30,404 nt of DNA, from the IMG/VR virus record IMGVR_UViG_3300037337_000047, positions 1-30,404 of that record; one strand, given 5' to 3'. The DNA comes from a virus. The first letter of the stretch is position 1, and each line of letters opens with the position of its first letter. The notes under the pieces were generated by a model that was not told where the DNA came from, ran no database searches, and was given only the letters and a program-made list of their open reading frames with translations. A program made the translations under genes and the position numbers. This document shows, one piece after another, positions 29,840 through 30,404 of the stretch.

Positions 29840-30339
29840 TTGTAAATGTCTTTAAGTATTTCGGCATATTTTGAATGGCACTTAAAAAGCAAAGCCTCTT
29901 TGTTATCGCCAAAAAACGGCTCTAAAATTATGCAAGGTGCGTTAATTGACTTTAAAAATAAACCACCTCTATCAGATTCAATCTTAGATTTTGCACCACG
30001 AGGAGTTGTCCCGTATTCTTGCACTATTCTTGCGGTAAACATTTCGGCAAAGCGTTGCCCTTTTACGCTGCCTTGAAAATATAAAGCCTCGCAGCCGTTG
30101 GCGATAGCGTTGAATGAATTGAAATGTAGCTCAATTACTAGGTCGTATTTTTTAGCGTTTATTCGATTAGAAAGATCCGCTATCTTAGTAGAATAACCGC
30201 CTTTTGTATCTCTGAAATAAGTATCAAAACCTATTAATTTTGCAACTTCTGAATTATACGCAAATTCGCTTTGTTTAAGCAAATTAGAAAATGCGCCTTG
30301 TTCTATTTTGTCGTGTCCAACTACTATTGCTACTTTCAT
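29836..30339 (-). CDS. N-acetylmuramoyl-L-alanine amidase (Amidase_3) endolysin
   Basis: A protein of 167 aa with the zinc-binding set of Amidase_3: His9 in VVGHD, Glu25, His72 in ELHFNS, and the catalytic-type Glu140 in ILEPFF. It lacks a signal peptide and a separate cell-wall-binding domain, so it is a single-domain enzyme that needs the holin to reach peptidoglycan, where it cuts the amide between muramic acid and the stem peptide. Its ATG overlaps the stop of the partial gene at the window edge. Confidence 0.9.
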   Translation of the reverse strand: MKVAIVVGHDKIEQGAFSNLLKQSEFAYNSEVAKLIGFDTYFRDTKGGYSTKIADLSNRINAKKYDLVIELHFNSFNAIANGCEALYFQGSVKGQRFAEMFTARIVQEYGTTPRGAKSKIESDRGGLFLKSINAPCIILEPFFGDNKEALLFKCHSKYAEILKDIYK

Positions 30340-30404
30340 TCTATTTCTTTTTTTACTTTTTTATAAAATCCAATTATCTCTTTAATTTTACTGAAAATAT
30401 TAAA
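30336..30404 (-). CDS. 3' end of a small lysine-rich gene cut by the window edge
   Basis: The last 22 codons before TGA read FNIFSKIKEIIGFYKKVKKE then IE, an amphipathic basic helix, and the TGA overlaps the amidase ATG as ATGA. The coupling supports a real lysis-cassette gene. It may be the missing end of the fragment at 1-34; a frame-correcting gap of 2 nt modulo 3 would be needed. Confidence 0.5.
   Translation of the reverse strand, partial: FNIFSKIKEIIGFYKKVKKEIE

Noticed and set aside
1-30404. Direct terminal repeats or a cos site at the window ends
   Set aside because: The first and last bases share no obvious repeat, and the ends lie in lysis genes far from the terminase genes where cos sites normally lie.
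1-30404. Integrase, CRISPR array, tRNA or IS element
   Set aside because: No tyrosine or serine recombinase motifs, no regularly spaced repeats, no cloverleaf and no transposase were found on either strand.

Overview
The window looks like nearly all of a small tailed-phage genome, most likely a siphovirus of a Bacteroidota host close to Flavobacterium. The evidence is AT-rich DNA, starts preceded by A-rich leaders instead of Shine-Dalgarno sites, TAnnTTTG -7 boxes (some with an upstream TTG), and families typical of this group: a BT4734-like/VapE primase-helicase, a DUF3127-type ssDNA-binding protein, an XkdF-like protease and a Bacteroidota-style tail fibre. No integrase, tRNA, rRNA or CRISPR array was seen, so chromosomal integration is not supported.

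Layout. Almost everything is read leftward on the minus strand. From right to left: an early recombination block (27.7-25.6 kb: coiled-coil proteins, putative annealing partner, YqaJ exonuclease, SSB); small regulators and unknowns (25.5-23.9 kb); a structured small RNA (23.9 kb); a replication and modification block (SF2 helicase, adenine/N4 and C5 methyltransferases, primase-helicase, VRR-NUC nuclease); a noncoding iteron region at 17.88-18.15 kb, the best origin candidate; a late operon opening with four small genes (unknown, ribbon-helix-helix, membrane protein, lipoprotein), then terminase, neck and tail proteins and the tape measure; then, unusually late in the order, protease/scaffold, major capsid, putative tail tube, portal, connector and tail fibre; finally the lysis genes. 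The holin is at the left end of the window, while the amidase and a membrane-anchored protein are at the right end. A small gene is cut by both ends, which suggests that the native molecule joins here.

The only rightward block (27.77-29.14 kb) begins with a Cro/CI-type repressor and continues into a set of small genes separated by sites that behave like integron attC sites. Each cassette start is complementary to the start of its own downstream site. This phage-borne, integrase-less cassette array is the most striking feature. Other notable signals are a 93-nt putative RNA whose first hairpin loop can kiss the loop of its terminator, an 11-bp motif shared by the three main leftward promoters, and eight copies of AAGTAAACA around a 30-bp perfect palindrome.

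How it works together. The repressor probably controls the divergent early promoter. Early products recombine and coat DNA, the VapE-type protein and helicase start replication near the iterons, and two methyltransferases without a visible nuclease partner probably protect the DNA. The promoter at 17.44 kb starts packaging and assembly genes. Terminators after the capsid and tube genes set their dosage, and holin plus amidase release the progeny. All functional calls come from reading motifs by eye; no database search was possible.
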